A stretch of DNA of 62,000 nucleotides from positions 613,719-675,718 of the forward strand of contig RPFO01000114.1 of the NCBI GenBank assembly GCA_009746045.1, in the 5' to 3' direction. Both the position numbers and the translations under genes were made by a program. Positions 55,201-62,000 of this stretch are shown here, in pieces; the stretch's first letter is position 1; each line of letters begins with the position of its first letter. The notes below the pieces were generated by a model, which was not told the DNA's origin, ran no database searches, and saw only the letters and a list, made by a program, of their open reading frames with translations. Source of the stretch: Mesostigma viride. Its lineage: Eukaryota; Streptophyta; Mesostigmatophyceae; Mesostigmatales; Mesostigmataceae.

Positions 55201-55811
55201 GCCAGGCCGCGGTCGGCGAACCAGTTGCACAACCGGGGGGGGGAGGGGACGAGCTCCCACCCAACGCACCAACTCACGCACCAGCCTTACCGTGCGGTCA
55301 GCCAGAAAAAACGTACGAAGAGTTGATGGCAGAGGCGGCGGCTGCGCAGGGGCAGAAGGCAAAACGTCGGGGAGGGGGCAGGCGAGGGGCGGGGCAGGAG
55401 ACGGAGGGTGCCGACGAACCTGCACAGCCGCAGAAGGGTGGTGGTCAGGGCAGAGATGCGACGGCCGAAAACCGAATCAGGGACGTTCGGCCGGACGTCC
55501 GGATGCGCTTTATGGATGGCGCGAAACTGAGTCGCGGAGGTTGGAGTTCGAAATGGGTAGACGAGGTGTGCATAAACTGGGAGCACAAGTACCCCAAGAA
55601 GGAAGATTTTCCGCTCTTTGGCACCCTCCTGGGCAAAGAGAGGGAGAAGGTGGTGTTCAGATGGTTTGATGAAGGGCACGACCTCGGTTGGAGTAATGAG
55701 TGCGAGCAAAAGTTTCGTTTCCCTCTGAAGTTCGCTAGAGAACATGTTACTCTCCTGAAGGAAGGCGCCAGCTGGGACAACATTCCTTCATATCGACCTG
55801 GCAAGCGATGA
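33996..55811 (+). CDS. Large unrecognised multi-exon gene, copy B (whole locus)
   Basis: Exons correspond one to one with copy A: 33996-34163, 34294-34467, 34920-35609, 35878-36549, 36670-36726, 36854-36934, 37059-37565, 38151-39336, 39593-41410, 52623-53064 and 55117-55811. Exon 4 is intact here (672 nt) while exons 8 and 9 each have two single-base losses relative to A. The intron before exon 10 is expanded to 11.2 kb by the gypsy-type element, and the last intron to 2.05 kb by a TTAA element. Splicing across the large insertion is uncertain, so this copy may be inactive or end early. Confidence 0.45.
34294..34497 (+). CDS. Exon 2, copy B
   Basis: Identical to 3633-3836. The donor candidate is at 34468. 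Confidence 0.45.
   Translation, partial: EMVEVEESSPKRQRTDTVRQNGRSLPLYIKKIVEDYWLASDSTPRPSPVIPDSVKVWKVSAHQSHIE
34920..35609 (+). CDS. Exon 3 with Cys/His finger, copy B
   Basis: 230 codons, open, with C29, C34, C45 and H48 kept. One visible replacement lies just after the finger (GTAGCTTTC against GTAGATTTC, Ala for Asp). The preceding intron has motif copies at about 34530, 34647 and 34787. Confidence 0.6.
35878..36549 (+). CDS. Exon 4, intact in copy B
   Basis: 224 codons from ATG after TTGTTGCAG to TTC|GTAAGT. It opens with a Gln/Pro-rich segment containing basic HKRARQ, then a helical part (SQIERFQRLANGTREQQFAL), then an Ala/Pro-rich linker with PPPRPRGRGKG. It shows what the broken copy A exon should encode. 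No family is recognised. Confidence 0.6.
36670..36934 (+). CDS. Exons 5 and 6, copy B
   Basis: 36670-36726 and 36854-36934, the same lengths as in A (57 and 81 nt), with one substitution (GGTGAGAGG against GGTGACAGG). Confidence 0.55.
37059..37565 (+). CDS. Exon 7, copy B
   Basis: 507 nt, open, with a few replacements relative to A (for example AAATCG for AAAGCG and GATCAC for GAACAC). Confidence 0.55.
37566..38150 (+). repeat. Intron 7 with four tandem units, copy B
   Basis: Four units of about 142-150 bp, each restarting with the exon-end sequence (GGGAATGAGGTAAG or GAAATGAGCC variants, at about 37556, 37706, 37859 and 38004) and each holding one motif copy. Copy A has three. Confidence 0.85.
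38151..39336 (+). pseudogene. Exon 8, two one-base losses in copy B
   Basis: The A residue lost in copy A at 8062 is present here, so the frame is open for about 310 codons including the DGNH segment. It then breaks at about 39081 (GTGAATTCG against GTGAAATTCG) and again in the G-run at about 39268. The total of 1186 nt is two short of the phase-0 length of 1188. Confidence 0.55.
39337..39592 (+). other. Intron 8, copy B
   Basis: Three motif copies at about 39346, 39416 and 39483. The second has CCACCGGCG where A has CCGCCGGCG. Confidence 0.75.
39593..41410 (+). pseudogene. Exon 9, two one-base losses in copy B
   Basis: One G is missing near 40177 (GAGGGGCGAAG against GAGGGGGCGAAG) and one near 40467. 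Otherwise it matches A up to about residue 320. The part encoding residues 320-560 is the most divergent stretch between the copies, with many replacements and a different arrangement of acidic codons (EEEVEEEEEG, later EKEEDEEEKEEE). The replacements fall in an otherwise open frame, so the region may have diverged while still coding. Confidence 0.5.
41411..41787 (+). repeat. Intronic minisatellite, copy B
   Basis: Five units as in A. The first unit here has GAGGAGGGGG where A has GAGGGGG, so all spacings are 72 bp. It is interrupted right after the array by the LTR element, whose target duplication GTGTC is at 41783-41787. Confidence 0.85.
41788..42360 (+). repeat. 5' LTR, 573 bp
   Basis: It begins TGTTACGTCGCG and ends GGGCGTAACA, with 7-bp inverted termini. 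Its two parts match 50318-50668 and 52390-52611. A TATA-like stretch (GTATATGGCGTATTATAAGG) lies at about 42202-42221. Confidence 0.93.
42362..42373 (+). other. Primer-binding site
   Basis: TGGTAGCGGAGG begins one base after the LTR, ending in the complement of CCA as expected. It resembles the initiator-Met-type site (TGGTAGCAGAGG in many eukaryotes) with one mismatch, but the tRNA cannot be fixed without the genome's tRNA set. Confidence 0.6.
42374..43502. other. Retrotransposon 5' untranslated leader
   Basis: About 1.1 kb between the primer-binding site and gag. No frame is convincing; those present are short and Pro/Leu-rich. Confidence 0.5.
43512..45317 (+). pseudogene. gag, interrupted, with zinc knuckle
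   Basis: Open pieces at 43512-43961, 43952-44545, 44546-44869 and 44985-45317 together make a gag polyprotein, the structural protein that packages the RNA. The first has a poly-Asn run from (AAT)n. The second and third contain a capsid-like helical region (WQDRLAFGTLQQGTKPFKEY, RFLQGLSRPLLREV). A CCHC knuckle, CYHCHEVGHLKAEC, lies at about 45006-45050. A 126-bp segment (44309-44434) is tandemly repeated at 44435-44560, and the second copy has a TAG in place of AAG at about 44543. Confidence 0.75.
45500..45835 (+). pseudogene. Retropepsin-like protease, frameshifted
   Basis: VLVDSGAASSFVSEALVRRL gives the active-site D-S-G-A of an aspartic protease. Downstream ADGRT-like and VLLGLDWHQDN segments, the usual C-terminal half, lie in other frames, so the gene is broken between them. 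Confidence 0.7.
46203..47513 (+). CDS. Reverse transcriptase and RNase H
   Basis: The longest open frame of the element (436 codons). RT blocks in order: LLEAGLIEPSNSPYSAGVLL, FRLVTDYRKLNDIT, FTVLDCADGFWQL (first catalytic Asp region), AMGLCNSPASFQMLMNEVL, YLDDILIYS (catalytic YxDD), FLGHVLSDAGV and FLGIASYYRRFIPRF. RNase H follows with VVATDAS and QQELLAVVYCCHAWQHFL and ends LVIQTDHRPLTHLLS. About 30 extra residues separate NEVLRP from the YLDD motif, which in most gypsy elements are about ten residues apart. The frame stops at TAG 47511, but VKGVDNIVPDALSRRA continues in frame just after it. Confidence 0.9.
   Translation: MYRMGPTELKELKQILVSLLEAGLIEPSNSPYSAGVLLVPKPNGKFRLVTDYRKLNDITVKSKYPLPRIDDIFNKVKGSTCFTVLDCADGFWQLRIAPEDCHKTAFATPFGHYQFRVAAMGLCNSPASFQMLMNEVLRPVMGNSHLPQVSSDLKDPSFSSVSLSEHDRSCAQAYLDDILIYSPDFETHLRDLKKVLEIMAENSLWARRAKVRSGRSVPFLGHVLSDAGVATDPDKTKSIQEWPTPTDVKGVRSFLGIASYYRRFIPRFATIAAPINHLLKKDIPFVWSSECQSAFQCLKSLLLSPPVLILPDTTKPFVVATDASKVVIGGVLLQDQGQGLQPIEYISRTMLPAERNYPVHQQELLAVVYCCHAWQHFLKGAQFDVCLNEPCELDPYRLVIQTDHRPLTHLLSQPNLTPRQARWMEFLAQFSPFKLR
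47514..48191 (+). pseudogene. RNase H/integrase link and truncated integrase
   Basis: After the stop, VPDALSRR marks the usual junction to integrase. At 47868-48191 VELHDLVAHKGGKRVRDLVT and HSYYWPSLLKDVD correspond to the H..H part of the zinc-binding HHCC domain. The sequence then reads AICRTF and stops, so the second Cys and the whole D,D-35-E catalytic core are missing. The element cannot supply its own integrase. Confidence 0.75.
48192..50300 (+). other. GC-rich accessory stretch replacing the integrase core
   Basis: About 2.1 kb with much higher GC than gag-pol. Broken open frames include an Ala/Pro-rich one (48390-48734), another (48780-49216) and segments such as LDTYGGFQWAYPPP (49318-49360) and WADVFLTVDRHDKADDVAHY (about 49828-49887). 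The latter look like real protein but match nothing I know. A final frame, 49973-50284, has two hydrophobic stretches. It may be captured host sequence or a decayed extra ORF. Confidence 0.5.
50306..50317 (+). other. Polypurine tract
   Basis: GGGGGGGGAGG lies directly before the 3' LTR, the usual site for priming plus-strand DNA. Confidence 0.75.
50318..52611 (+). repeat. 3' LTR, split by an insertion
   Basis: 50318-50668 and 52390-52611 together equal the 5' LTR. The break is at a TTAA that is duplicated on both sides of the inserted element. Confidence 0.93.
50665..52389. mobile_element. TTAA-target non-autonomous DNA transposon (piggyBac-like), 1717 bp
   Basis: The element 50669-52385 lies between TTAA at 50665-50668 and 52386-52389, and the other LTR gives the intact site with a single TTAA. 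Ends are CCCTTAATTTGT and, read inward from the right, CCCTTCAATTGTG. TTAA duplication and CCC ends fit piggyBac; Kolobok and Sola3 elements also duplicate TTAA. Subterminal ACTGAGTCCGTT (50681) recurs inverted at about 50723 and directly near the right end (about 52344). No transposase frame is visible. Confidence 0.85.
52623..53064 (+). CDS. Exon 10, copy B
   Basis: 442 nt as in copy A, with one visible change (AGGTTTTTG against AGGGTATTG). Its acceptor CCGACAG now follows the retrotransposon by only a few bases, so the exon's upstream branch-point region is supplied by the LTR. Confidence 0.5.
53103..55017. mobile_element. TTAA-target non-autonomous DNA transposon, 1907 bp
   Basis: The element 53107-55013 is flanked by TTAA at 53103-53106 and 55014-55017. 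Copy A has the uninterrupted intron with one TTAA at about 11407-11410. Terminal inverted repeats are GGGGACTCG and CGAGTCCCC, perfect over 9 bp. A minus-strand frame of 124 codons (53727-53353, beginning MAASGRKEGKKLTLNELRK) could be a captured exon, but I recognise no transposase. Superfamily could be piggyBac, Kolobok or Sola3. Confidence 0.85.
55117..55811 (+). CDS. Exon 11, copy B
   Basis: 231 codons to TGA, identical to copy A apart from one Gly codon change near 55239. The Trp-rich C-terminal domain is intact. Confidence 0.6.
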
Positions 55812-56375
55812 TGGGCGAGGACTTTGCACGAAATCGCGTTTTGCACGTAATTGCCCACCGCAACGTGGAGAAATGCAGATGTACATAGTAGTTGGATCAG
55901 TTACCGTGACTTTGGGCAGTTTAGTACTTAGTTGGGGTGACGTGTCCAATGTATATATGGTGGGGCGCGTCCAAGGGGGTCCACGCTGATTGAGCACTTG
56001 CATGTGTTCTTTCAACATATTCGGACATGTATGAAATGAATAAATTGTTTGGACGATTGCAAATTGATTGATTGAAGAATGAGATACCATTATTAATTGA
56101 AAAATGTAAAACCTCATTGTGAATTTGTACTTCAAACTTTCACATGCATGCCCCAAATTGTGCATTTGTGCAGGTTTTAATTATGAGAAGTAGCATTTCT
56201 CTACAAATATTGAGAAATTTAGGGGCACTTGGGGTTGTTGGCCATGTTCATTCATGATAAAATGGACTTTTTATGCTGTAACATCATCTTCCACTAGTCC
56301 AAAACGCTGCTTTCATGACGTCAAAAGTACCAGCAATGGCCCTAGGTTGGAGCAGTAGATGTTGGGGACGCCCGG
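55812..56375. other. 3' flank, copy B
   Basis: Counterpart of 12205-12768. No gene is recognised. Confidence 0.5.
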
Positions 56376-57180
56376 CTTGGCGGCAATGTTCTTCACCGCC
56401 TGGGCGGTGAGGCCTGCGGTGTTTTGCAGGACCTCGATGGCGATGGCATTGTCCTTGAGGCGCTGGTTGATGTCGCGGAGCTGGGCGGTGATGGCGGCGG
56501 AGGAGGGGGTGGTGGCGGTGGAGGAGGCGAGGAGCTAGGGTGGAGGTGGCGGTGGAGATGGCGGAGAGGAGGGGGAGCTCGGCAGTCAGCGTGCCGCCCA
56601 TGGCCGCCACATCTGCAGCGATGGGAGCCACGTGCTGCTCGAGGGCCTCCTTAACGAGTGAGCGGACTGATGTAGGATTCGGTTAAGGTGGTGGTGAGGG
56701 GCTTGGGGGGCCAAAGCTCCTCAATGGAGCGTCCAAGGAGGGAGAAAAGGGCGCGTTGCTGAAGGTGGCCCGGGCGGCGGAGGGTGAGGATGGGGTCGAA
56801 GTTGTAGGTGCGCCTCTGGAAAGCATTGATGAGGCGACCCTAGCTGGTGGAAGAGTTGCTTGCACAGTTCAAGATCGAAGCGAGGCGTGCGATCCCCAGA
56901 GCACGTAGCTCAGGATCAGGTCGTGGTTGAGCTTGTCAAAAAATTAAGCCGGGCTGGCTGGCGTCAAAGTCGAACGCTTCCGAGCTCGGCTTGGCAGGGC
57001 GACTGCGCTTGGGTTCAGGCGACGCTGTGGGCGAGGTGGCCGGGGGGCTGGTTGGCCACTAGAGCTTGGCTAGTGGGGCCGCTGCCTTCTGGGCCGGTGG
57101 GCGAAGCTGCAGTCGGAGCTGCAGACGTATTTTCAGGGCCGAGCGCAGCCGCCAGGCTGCGTTGCGTGGAGGAGCGTTTG
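56376..57180 (-). pseudogene. LINE ORF1 fragment at the copy B border
   Basis: Minus-strand frames include ALEQHVAPIAADVAAMGG and upstream NAPPRNAAWRLRSALKIRLQ-like sequence, matching 27819-27235, followed by a segment reading Asp/Arg-Ala-Val-Lys-Asn-Ile-like in a third frame. Several frame changes are present. It begins exactly where copies A and B stop matching. Confidence 0.5.
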
Positions 57181-57490
57181 CTTAATTAATTAAACACGTG
57201 CTCCCGTTGGGGAGTCACGGAGCACCGAAGTGCTTTTAATCGGACCTGTGTGTGCACAACAGGAGAAAGGGCAGAGACCCCCAGTCTCCTTCATGCCTAA
57301 GGCATGCCACAGCTGCATTCGGGCACGCTAGCAAAACGGACACGCTAACGATCCGGCAATCTGTGGGTGCAATAAGACCCATGTGAGCATGGCATAACGT
57401 AACAAGTCCTGAGCGTGGGCAAGTAGTCTGATCATAGACAGGATGTAGCATGGCTGTACAAGGACTAAGCTAAGGCTATGGCTGGTGGTT
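57181..57490 (-). mobile_element. LINE 3' end with TTAA tail
   Basis: TTAATTAATTAAACACGTGC, then TCCCGTTGGGGAGTCACGGA and GCACCGAAGTGC, then about 250 bp matching 21340-21560. The tail abuts the 5' side of the ORF1 fragment, so one element was inserted against another. Confidence 0.65.
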
Positions 57491-58955
57491 ATTAACTATA
57501 TGATGTAGGCTAGACGCCGCAAGGCCCGCACATTCAAAGAGCAACTGATCGAGAATATCGGGGGGATACGGCTCTTCGTGATTTGGAAAAAGATGCAGAA
57601 CCAGGCCAAATGGGCCCAAGCAATATAAGACAACGACCCCCCTGCATGCTGTGGGGAAGAAGTGTATTGCTCCCGAGGGAAGCCTGCTCGGCGCAACCGC
57701 TTGACCGGCCTCCAAAAGGAAGTGTGGCAAGGCTGCGTGCTCTCGACATACCTGTTCATTCTTGTTGTGTCCAAACTGCGTGATGATCCAGGCGCGCAAG
57801 CATTTTGCTCGCGTGACGCGTTGGGAACCCGGGGTGTTGGTCGCCAACCGGCGGTGGCACGGTGGGGCTAGCTGACACGCTGATCATGCTATAGCGGATA
57901 TTATTTACGCCGATGACACCACCCTCCTTGACGGCACACAGACCTAGCTGGCCGGCTTGACTGCCTGGCCATTGAGGCCTGCGTTAGGTGGGACTCGAGA
58001 TCAGCAAGAAGACAGAGGCCCTGGCGGTTGGTCTCAACGTACAATCCGCCAGACCTCTTCCTCCTTGACGGCCCCCGCGTCCCTTACCGGCACAGCGTCA
58101 GGCTACTGGACAGCCTGCCTAGCTCCCCAGCAGCGCGGCGGATGTCGAGCATCACATCTCCCTCCCCTGGCATGCTCTCCGCCAACTGATTTCGGGCCAG
58201 CTCGGGCGCCAGTGGCCCTTGGGCAGGCATGAGAAGCGGGACCTTTTCAAGGTCCTGGTTCTTCCGGTGCTCACATATGGTGCCGAGACGTTGACCCTCA
58301 CCGATGCACTCGAGAAGAAGCTGGACGGCGCGCTGCCACCAACATGTTGAGATGAATTTTCAGAGTCGCATATGCATGCAGTGCACATCCGTAAGAAGAC
58401 TTGTATTTGGGCATATGCCACTTATCACCAGCACTATCAAACAGCGTAGATTACAGCTAGCTAGTCGGGCACTTGGCTTGCATCAACCAACTAGACACGT
58501 TTCGGGGTCCAACCGCAGGCCGGGCTGCGAACCGCACAGCCAGGTAGGCACCTCCTTACGTGGGACTGGCCCAGCGATCGATCGGACCAGCCGGGCTGCC
58601 TGCAGGTTCAAGGAGCAGCTAGTAGAGGAGATGAGGGGCTCATGCCTAGCTTTCCGTGATGTGGAGAAAGATGCAGAACAAGGCCTTCGATCTGGGCCAA
58701 TGCAGGTGGTAGAGGACAGTGATCGATCCCCCCCCAGTGGGGAAGAAGCGCGTCACCCGTCGCGGGAAGAACGCCCGGCGTGACCGCTAGGGCTTGCCGC
58801 ACTCCCTGCTACATGGCATGTCCCTTGGTTTGTTAGTTTAGGCATTCGAGAGACATACAACCGGCAGGATTGTTTGCCCACCCATGTATTCATCAGGGTT
58901 GATACTCCGTGACTCCCCACCGGGTACACGTGTCTAATTATTTAATTAATGAAGG
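57490..58955 (+). pseudogene. LINE ORF2 reverse transcriptase fragment, plus strand
   Basis: Pieces in several frames: QKEVWQGCVLSTYLFILVVS (57700-57760), YADDTTLLDGTQT (about 57908-57945, the catalytic YADD), VLPVLTYGAETLTLTDALEK (about 58256-58320), then the start of another ORF2 piece (RFKEQLVEEMRGS, 58600). It ends with CTCCGTGACTCCCCACCGGG and a TTAATTAAT-type tail near 58949. The element is badly broken. Confidence 0.65.
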
Positions 58956-59159
58956 ATACCCCCCACCCCTCCCCATCAGTGGGGGCTCCGCGTGTGACCA
59001 AGTTTGGCATGCACAGCGATTCGGGCCGTGGTGCCCGCAACCCTGTAACTAGGAACTAGATAGCTTCATCCACCCACCCCATGCCATGCATTCATTTCCC
59101 TGAGGATTTATGATCACGAGACGGGTCGGTAACCATAACCAGAACGGACTTCAGGACTG
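58956..59159. other. No gene recognised
   Basis: Short unique stretch between LINE remains and the next frame. Confidence 0.4.
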
Positions 59160-59616
59160 CTAAGAGGGGGAAAATATACGAGCAGTACACCCTTTTTCAA
59201 GATTTACACTCAAGGAACCAGCACTACGTTTCCCGAGCTTGGCACCATAAACAGGATCCTTGACCAGCATCGTGACAACTATCTGCGGATGGCGACCCGC
59301 AATTGTTGACAGAGTGCCGTCACGCCATATACTTAGTACTGAACGCATTCGCCTCATCGATATCGCACCAGACCGCACTCTTTTTCTCAGCCATCACGCC
59401 GCATCTTAGCTGCTGCTGGTAAATGACGCTCTTCCTCAACGCACCAGATGAAGGAATGCTCGGGTCCACCAGTGGAGGGTATCCCCCATTAGGTAACTCA
59501 TGAACGATGCTCTGGTCCCAGCCCATCTGGCAACTGTGCCAATAAGTGACCATGCTCTTCCCAGAGTGGTCAAGCACGTATGGGAGTCCAACCAGAGGGG
59601 CACCGGGAAGTCTCAT
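59160..59616 (-). CDS. Unrecognised minus-strand coding piece
   Basis: Two overlapping minus-strand frames, 59616-59320 (98 codons) and a second ending at 59160, look protein-like (LPYVLDHSGKSMVTYWHSCQ; HPQIVVTMLVKDPVYGAKLG). They could be exons separated by a short intron with a donor near GTACTAAG (about 59335). No family is recognised. Confidence 0.3.
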
Positions 59617-60117
59617 GACCAGCTGAGGTCACCTGACTGTTCATGGGCTGCATGTTACATGATTATGAGCGGGGCAGTCATACGACTGACCGTTGGCTGA
59701 GCCCTGACACGGTAGTCACATGACTATCCGGGGGCAACAACGCCCGTGCACGGGGAACGACGCGAGTGGTCACTGTATCCCATTTACAGTGACTATTTGT
59801 GGACAGTACATTTCGCTGCACTGGTGACCACCACCATCTCGCTATAGTAATTAGCTATATGACGACTCTTGGACACTGCTCTCTGATCCACTAAAAGTGG
59901 TGTCTGTGTGGCCATCATCTCAGAATACTATAACGTGCTGAAATGGCTATTCGGGGACAGCGCCGTCTGGTCAACCAGAACTGATCCTCATGAGACCATA
60001 ATCTCAGCACGATGTGCTATAGCGACCGTTCATGGATGGTGCCCTTCATTGCACAAGGAAAAATCTCGTATGGTCATCATCTCTTTATGTAATGTAGCGG
60101 CTATTCGTGGATCGTGT
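59617..60117. other. No gene recognised
   Basis: Contains several CATGA/TCATG-spaced short repeats (GGTCACCTGACTG, TCACATGACTATC) but no convincing frame. Confidence 0.35.
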
Positions 60118-60221
60118 CTTCATGGATGCTCTTGAGGCGCGGCAGCGTCGCTTCTGGCTCCCGCAACACTTTCTTGGCGTCCTCGTGCTTGGCTAGCGCG
60201 TAGGGCGTCTTCCCTTCCTGC
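60118..60221 (-). CDS. Ankyrin-repeat C-terminal exon
   Basis: After the acceptor TCGTGCAG the frame reads EGKTPYALAKHEDAKKVLRE and then a basic tail to a TAG at about 60118. GKTPYALAKxxx...KVL matches the second half of an ankyrin repeat (G-TP-LA...VLL). Upstream repeats are missing because a LINE tail begins at 60248, about 27 bp away. Probably a remnant of a larger ankyrin protein. Confidence 0.5.
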
Positions 60222-60247
60222 ACGACGCCAGCGTAGCGCAGAGGTGA

Positions 60248-61300
60248 CACATTAGTGGTGATTAAATTAAAATTAAAAAAATAAATTATAACATGAGTCC
60301 GTTGGGAGATCATGTAGCACTTATTCCACTGCTGGTGGGTGGGGGTGAAAGGAGCCGCGAAAACTAAGTAAGCTAACTCTAATCTAATCTACCGCCATCC
60401 TAGCTACACTACTCAGCAAAGCGCCCCGTCCTCATGAGGGGAGGGGGCTTGCCCACAGGGGCTGGTGTGGACAATGGTCTGCCATCTCACCTTATCCTGC
60501 ATAACAGTCCAAGCTAGAGAGAGGGAGGTGTTCAAACTGAGCTGGGACCATGAGGTCGGCCAGCAACTGATCTGTGTAGTTTATGGCTGGTCTACCAACC
60601 CTCCTGGGTTTGTCCTTGGGGCCAGGCCATGTCAGGATATGCTGCCCTGGCTGGGGCCGGCCAGACCAAGGGCGATGTCTACCTGACTGGTTCAGGCAAG
60701 ATGTCCTACGAATGCTATTCTACGCTGCCTAATCTCATCGGAAATGCGAGGCACACCCATATACAAAGACTCGACTGACCTGTGCTTAACACCCTACGTT
60801 CAGGACCTGTCGAAGCATCCTAGTTACTGTGCCGTTCAGGCCTCGGCCCCGTAGGTGAGCACCGTGAGGACCAAGAACTTGAAGAGCACGAGCTTGCGGT
60901 CCTCGAGGTCATTCGAGTGCCAGTAGGCGGAGGCTGGCCCAGGCCTTGAGCGAGCGGAGCCTGGCCAAGGCCAGGCCGATGCGGGTGTCCACATCGTCAG
61001 CCGTGTCAGGGAGCATGCGCCCCAACAGTTTGCAGCGGTCACGGAAATACACCTCAGACCCGTCGAGCAGCCGTGGGAGCGGCGGGCGACCAGTAATACC
61101 AATCGCCATCGCCTCTGTTTTGACGCTAATGTCCAGCCCCACCGCCCGAGCCTCCAAGCTCAGACAGTCCAACCATGTCTGAATGTGCTCGGGTCGCTCA
61201 ACGAGGGTGGTATCATCCGCATAAATCAGGTCGGACAGGCGATAACCAGGGCCATCGCCGCCCGTGCTACGGTGGTTAAGGATGTCCAAGCCAGGCTCAG
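60248..61300 (-). pseudogene. LINE ORF2 fragment with catalytic YADD and 3' UTR
   Basis: Minus strand from 61289: YRLSDLIYADDTTLVERPEH, IQTWLDCLSLEARAVGLDIS, LLDGSEVYFRDRCKLLGRML, DVDTRIGLALARLRSLKAWA, then in the next frame VLTVLTYGAEA. The 3' UTR (60780-60300) matches 24110-23640, and the tail is AT-rich (ATTTTTTTAATTTTAATTTA) at about 60250. Only the 3' third of an ORF2 is left. Confidence 0.75.
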
Positions 61301-61457
61301 ACCCCTTAAGAGCAGCACAGCGCGCACGTGCCTATTAGTGGCACGCGCCTATCAGTGGTGATACTTTTATTGAGGCCACCAGGGGATACGTCGTTAACAA
61401 CAAAAAGAGCGATGATAGTGATAGTAATCAAAACCATCTTGAGCTTGCCAGCGCTAA
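61301..61457. other. No gene recognised
   Basis: Short unique stretch. Confidence 0.3.
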
Positions 61458-61551
61458 TTAGGCTCCCACTGTGCAGGTGACCGAGTATGCTGCATGGCTG
61501 GCTGCGGTGAGTGGACAAGGTACAAGCCTGGGAGGTGCAGGCGGGCGGTCA

Positions 61552-61796
61552 ATATCTGCACCGTCTCTATAACGCACATTAAGCGTGAGCATGATGTCCA
61601 AGTAGGTCGTAGCGTAGAGTAGCACCTCACAGTAGAAAAGGTCCATCTTGTAGTAGCCGTAGGCCAACCGTGCTCCCGACAGGAAGCGATGGCCCTTGAC
61701 GTCAGGGTAAGCGAGCTGGGTACGCCCAAAACATCGCCCGTAATGCATCTCGCTTTTTCCAAGGGAAGACACAAAAGCAGCGAACCCATTCCTGTC
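61552..61796 (-). CDS. Unrecognised exon
   Basis: A minus-strand frame after the acceptor CACTGCCAG (about 61797) reads DRNGFAAFVSSLGKSEMHYG, then YPDVKGHRFLSGARLAYGYY, and ends with NVRYRDG near a GTGCAG donor (about 61552). Hydrophobic and aromatic spacing looks like a folded protein. I cannot name the family. Overlapping frames on the same strand are less protein-like. Confidence 0.35.
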
Positions 61797-61800
61797 CTGG

Positions 61801-62000
61801 CAGTGCACACGCAGCCTGTGGTGACTGCCCCTCCCTGCTCACCCTCCAAACCATGAATGCCCTCTTCTCTCTCGGGGATGCGAGTCCAACCCTGGCCCTT
61901 CGCAGATGTGCAAGGAGGCTGGACACAAAGCTCATAGAAAAGAAGGGTTCATTACCCCTTAGATGCGTGAGAAGACGGGACGAGGCTGATGAAACCAGGG
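61801..62000. other. No gene recognised
   Basis: Remaining sequence to the window edge; probably more of the same minus-strand gene. Confidence 0.25.

Overview
The window is nuclear DNA from a eukaryote. Coding blocks are split by GT..AG introns, one predicted gene has about eleven exons, and LTR retrotransposon, non-LTR (LINE), hAT-type and TTAA-target transposons are all present. I see no operons, rRNA or tRNA genes. Moderate GC, many introns and a cytosolic M23-type peptidase gene would fit an alga or early-diverging plant-lineage genome, but nothing here fixes the species.

The dominant structure is a large direct duplication. Copy A runs from the left edge to about 12768 and copy B from about 30662 to 56375. 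B follows a 25-N gap and 1.35 kb of polypyrimidine microsatellite, and traces of the same microsatellite start copy A. Each copy holds: a ~110-bp tandem array; a 182-codon gene with a short Cys/His finger; a duplicated ubiquitin-like first exon embedded in 421-bp direct repeats; and a gene of about 2,160 codons that I do not recognise. In that gene every intron but the last fits phase 0, apart from one unresolved junction before exon 10. Most of its introns, the upstream array and an intronic minisatellite carry the same ~22-bp motif (core GTTGCGACSGCCGGCGTTTC) in the same orientation, more than 20 times per copy. This gene with its motif is the best candidate for something undescribed. The two copies carry different small indels, mostly in homopolymers, so neither is cleanly open throughout.

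Copy B has three later insertions absent from A. A 10.8-kb Ty3/gypsy-type element (41788-52611) has a 5-bp target duplication, and its LTRs look identical although its pol is broken and its integrase core is missing. A 1.7-kb element in a duplicated TTAA lies inside the 3' LTR. A 1.9-kb element in a duplicated TTAA lies in the last intron. Copy A gives the empty site for the first and third; the 5' LTR gives it for the second.

Between the copies (12769-29336) lie a minus-strand M23 (LytM-type) peptidase gene with one probable frameshift, a 971-bp hAT-type MITE with an 8-bp target duplication, and a graveyard of one LINE family (ORF1 coiled-coil pieces, reverse-transcriptase pieces, and 3' ends with TTAA-type tails), including an inverted ORF1 pair. 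To the right of copy B (56376-62000) are more LINE pieces, a probable ankyrin-repeat exon and two unrecognised minus-strand exons.
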